Source: CAYTED01 sp964404075 | Lineage (GTDB): Bacteria > Patescibacteriota > Minisyncoccia > Moranbacterales > UBA1568 | Assembly: GCA_964404075.1 (NCBI GenBank) | Contig: CAYOIM010000024.1 | Location: forward strand, 1-15,459 | Direction: 5' to 3' | DNA length: 15,459 nucleotides | In this document: positions 13,208-15,459 of the stretch, piece by piece | Layout of the letters: each line of letters starts with the position of its first letter | How positions within the stretch are numbered: position 1 is the stretch's first letter | Notes under the pieces: generated by a model | Database searches by the model: none | Seen by the model: the letters and a program-made list of their open reading frames with translations, nothing else | What the model was told of the DNA's origin: nothing | Program-made: the position numbers and the translations under genes

Positions 13208-14970
13208 TTCTTTCTCGTTTTCGAGTATTTTGTCCACATTTCGGAAAAGAGAGGGGATATCTCGAGGAGCTCATCGAAGGTGCCGCTCGCGATGATTTGA
13301 CCGCGGTCAAAAAGATGGATGGTATCGAACATCCGGAGGAGATGGAGCCGGTGGATGGAGGCGATGATCGTCTTGTCCGTATAGGTCGAGAAAATATTTT
13401 CGTAGATCAGCGCCTCGTTGTGGGCATCGACACTGCTCGTGGATTCGTCGAGGAGGATGATGGATTTGTCTTCCGATGCCATGAGTCCTCGCGCGAGGGC
13501 GAGTCGCTGTTTCTCTCCGCCGGAGAGATTGACTCCTTTTTCGACGATAGATGAATCGAGCCCGTGAGGGAGCCGATCGATGACGGATGTGAATCGTGCG
13601 AGCCCCGCATACTCCCTGATCTCCTCATCGGTCCGGTCGATGCCCATGGTGATATTTTCGCGGATGGTCGTCGCGAAGATTTCCGGATCCTGGGGGATGA
13701 GGGCGATGTCGTCCTGCATGGATTGGAACGCCTTCGGAAGCGTTTTCTTGTCGAGGGTAAGCGTGACGGAAGTCGGTTGATAGAGACCGCGGAGGATCTT
13801 GAGAAAGGTGGTTTTGCCACTGCCGCTCTCGCCGATCACCGCGATTTTTTCGCCGCGGGGGAATGACAGGGAGACATTGTCGAGATGGAGATCTCCGGAT
13901 TTTTTTCCATGATAGGAGAATTGGAGATCCTGGATGGAGCACCACTTCCAGTTCTTGTGGGGATGTTGCTTGATGCGGTATTGTTTCCTGAAATCATCGG
14001 AGAGCTCCTCCGCATTTTCGAGTCGGGTGCGCCAGCGGACCGTATCGCTGTAGAGATAGGCGAAGGTGTAGAAGATGCTGTTGATGCGCTCGGTGTAGCT
14101 GTAGAGAGCGTAGAGCGTGCCGATGAGCACGGTTTCACCACTCCTGACGGCGAGGAAGGCATAGAGTCCGAGGACGAAGAAGGAAGTAGTGCTACTCGCC
14201 ATGCTTGCCATGAACCATTTCCATTCATTGAGCCTGGTGTTTCTTCTGAAAAGATCGAAAGGAGCGAACATGCTCTTTACGATATCGCTCGTGAGGAGGG
14301 ATTCCACGCGGAGGATGATGACGGTGGAGATATTGCTGATGCCATCATAGATCTTGGCGGCTACCTTGTTTTCGAATTTGCTGAGTTCGCGGTATTGCGG
14401 GATGATGGCGCGATCGAATCTAATGATGATGCGGATGGCGATGAATGAGGTGAAGCAGATGACGAATACCGTGTTGAAATTGAAGAGCGCGAGCGCGATG
14501 ATGGAACCGACGAACTTGACGAACGCCTGGATGATCTGGAACCCGTTTTCCGAGAAATCGAAAAGCGCCCGGGAGCCTTTTTCGATCTTGTCGATAGTGT
14601 CTCCGGAATGGTGGTCGGCGTGCCAGGACATTGGGAGGGCGAAGGTTCCCTCGAGGAGGTATTTGCGATAATTCGTTTTGACGAGGAATGCGTTTTCCGT
14701 TTCGATGACGCGAGCCGGTCCGTGGAAGAGCCAGAAAGCGATTGTTTGCAGTATGAGAAGTGATACGAGGAAGAGATAGGAATGGAAATTTTCCGTCGTG
14801 ATGCCCTGTTCCTGCACGGTATTGAGAATCTTCCCGACGATGAGCGGTTCGAGCAGGGCGATGATATTCGCGATGACAAACATCGCCACGAAAAGGACGA
14901 TTCGGGAGTGATTGCCTTTGGAAAACTTCCAAGTCGTTTTGGCGAGGGCGGAGATCGGATTATCGGGCAT
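13204..14970 (-). CDS. ABC exporter half-transporter (TMD-NBD fusion)
   Basis: Single-chain ABC exporter subunit that would work as a homo- or heterodimer in the inner membrane. The 588-aa protein has an N-terminal transmembrane domain (about 20-310, six hydrophobic segments) followed by an ATPase domain. The ATPase has Walker A GESGSGKTT (380-388), Q-loop LIPQDPE, signature NLSGGEKQRLALARG (481-495), Walker B SIILLDEST (503-511) with catalytic Glu509, and H-loop His540 in IASIHRL. All catalytic residues are present. ATG 14970 starts a plausible protein, but the upstream sequence is pyrimidine-rich with no Shine-Dalgarno. It follows the membrane protein gene by 43 nt and is coupled through ATGA to the C45-like gene. 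The substrate cannot be read from sequence; lipid, peptide and drug exporters share this layout. Confidence 0.93.
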   Translation of the reverse strand: MPDNPISALAKTTWKFSKGNHSRIVLFVAMFVIANIIALLEPLIVGKILNTVQEQGITTENFHSYLFLVSLLILQTIAFWLFHGPARVIETENAFLVKTNYRKYLLEGTFALPMSWHADHHSGDTIDKIEKGSRALFDFSENGFQIIQAFVKFVGSIIALALFNFNTVFVICFTSFIAIRIIIRFDRAIIPQYRELSKFENKVAAKIYDGISNISTVIILRVESLLTSDIVKSMFAPFDLFRRNTRLNEWKWFMASMASSTTSFFVLGLYAFLAVRSGETVLIGTLYALYSYTERINSIFYTFAYLYSDTVRWRTRLENAEELSDDFRKQYRIKQHPHKNWKWCSIQDLQFSYHGKKSGDLHLDNVSLSFPRGEKIAVIGESGSGKTTFLKILRGLYQPTSVTLTLDKKTLPKAFQSMQDDIALIPQDPEIFATTIRENITMGIDRTDEEIREYAGLARFTSVIDRLPHGLDSSIVEKGVNLSGGEKQRLALARGLMASEDKSIILLDESTSSVDAHNEALIYENIFSTYTDKTIIASIHRLHLLRMFDTIHLFDRGQIIASGTFDELLEISPLFSEMWTKYSKTRKK

Positions 14971-15013
14971 AGGAGAAAAAGATGCGGAGAGTCGTATCGC
15001 TTCGCATGGAGGA

Positions 15014-15459
15014 TTATTGCTTCACCATGCACTCGCGGATGATCCGGAGGAGTATGATGAAGAGGACGACGAGGGCGATATACCAGACGACGAGAGTCGG
15101 GTAGGAAAAATGATACAGATCGAGCACGGAGGCAAAGAAGATCCCGTACCAGGATGCGCCGGCGATGGCGGGTCCCAGCCACATGGCGATGAGACGCTTT
15201 TCCATGAGGACAGCATTCGCAAAAATAATCGCGAGGAACGACGCTTGTGCCGCGAGCGTGTCGGTGCCGACCGGTATCGGCATACCCTGCCATATCTGAT
15301 AGCCTTGCGCGGTATAGCCGAGGAAGAGGAGTATCATCCCGGCACGGAGGAGGAAGTAGACGGTATGGAGGAATCGCTTCTCGGTATCATCGATCACCCC
15401 ATCTGCGATGGACTGGTGGAAGAACGAGATGGCATAGGTGGATGAACCGACGCCGAGCG
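15014..15459 (-). CDS. Integral membrane protein of unknown function, 5' part outside the window
   Basis: The frame is open to the window edge, so the true start lies beyond base 15459; the GTG at 15397 is only an internal possibility. The visible 147 residues contain about four hydrophobic segments: around FLLRAGMILLFLGYTA, ASFLAIIFANAVL, GASWYGIFFASVL and a last YIALVVLFIILLRII. It ends in a short basic tail, RECMVKQ. Short loops contain the motifs GVGSSTYA and IDDTEKRFLHTVYF. I do not recognise the family. It is upstream of, and co-directional with, the ABC exporter (43 nt apart), so the two may be cotranscribed. Confidence 0.75.
   Translation of the reverse strand, partial: LGVGSSTYAISFFHQSIADGVIDDTEKRFLHTVYFLLRAGMILLFLGYTAQGYQIWQGMPIPVGTDTLAAQASFLAIIFANAVLMEKRLIAMWLGPAIAGASWYGIFFASVLDLYHFSYPTLVVWYIALVVLFIILLRIIRECMVKQ

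Noticed and set aside
1..15459. CRISPR arrays, insertion sequences, rRNA or tRNA genes
   Set aside because: I looked for regular short repeats with spacers, transposase-like frames and conserved RNA gene motifs and found none beyond the two-copy hairpin elements and the inverted repeat at 1055-1131.

Overview
The window is a protein-dense bacterial contig with two 100-N scaffold gaps (1815-1914 and 11340-11439). UGA is used as a stop, so this is the standard bacterial code. Short intergenic spaces, ATGA start-stop overlaps, mostly weak Shine-Dalgarno sequences, an rpsP-rplJ-rplL adjacency and a TAATGAGTAA-type hairpin repeat would fit a Patescibacteria (Candidate Phyla Radiation) genome. That placement is an inference; no marker gene here settles it.

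Region 1 (1-1651, + strand) holds ribosomal protein genes: the 3' end of rpsP (S16 with a long Ala/Glu/Val tail), rplJ (L10) and rplL (L7/L12). Upstream of rplJ is a structured leader with a clear intrinsic terminator and a mutually exclusive antiterminator pairing, consistent with autogenous L10-leader attenuation. A strong terminator follows rplL.

Region 2 (about 1708-1995) is a DedA-family membrane protein interrupted by a gap.

Region 3 (2098-9351, + strand) is the centrepiece: a tightly coupled six-gene operon related to group 4 membrane-bound [NiFe] hydrogenases and complex I. In order it encodes a NuoB/HyfI-like small subunit, a HyfB/NuoL-like subunit, a HyfC/NuoH-like subunit, a HyfE/NuoK-like subunit, a HyfF/NuoN-like subunit and a fused NuoC-NuoD/HyfG-like large subunit. 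The membrane subunits keep their ion-channel lysines and glutamates. The small subunit has no cysteine at all, so all four ligands of the proximal [4Fe-4S] cluster are replaced. The large subunit has replaced all four NiFe-ligand cysteines. No ferredoxin-like NuoI/HyfH gene is present. The subunit set matches what I recall of the 'energy-converting hydrogenase related' (Ehr) complexes, here apparently stripped of every recognisable metal site.

Region 4 (9356-12189, + strand) has an ABC-F ATPase behind a promoter that overlaps a terminator. Then comes an AT-rich spacer with two tandem, about 87-nt, long-hairpin elements that show compensatory base changes. Then follows a BaiN/YhiN-like flavoprotein interrupted by the second gap.

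Region 5 (12191-15459, - strand) is an operon converging on region 4. It holds an unidentified multi-TM membrane protein (running off the window), an ABC exporter half-transporter, and, coupled to it by an ATGA overlap, an AT-richer C45-like Ntn-hydrolase/acyltransferase gene.
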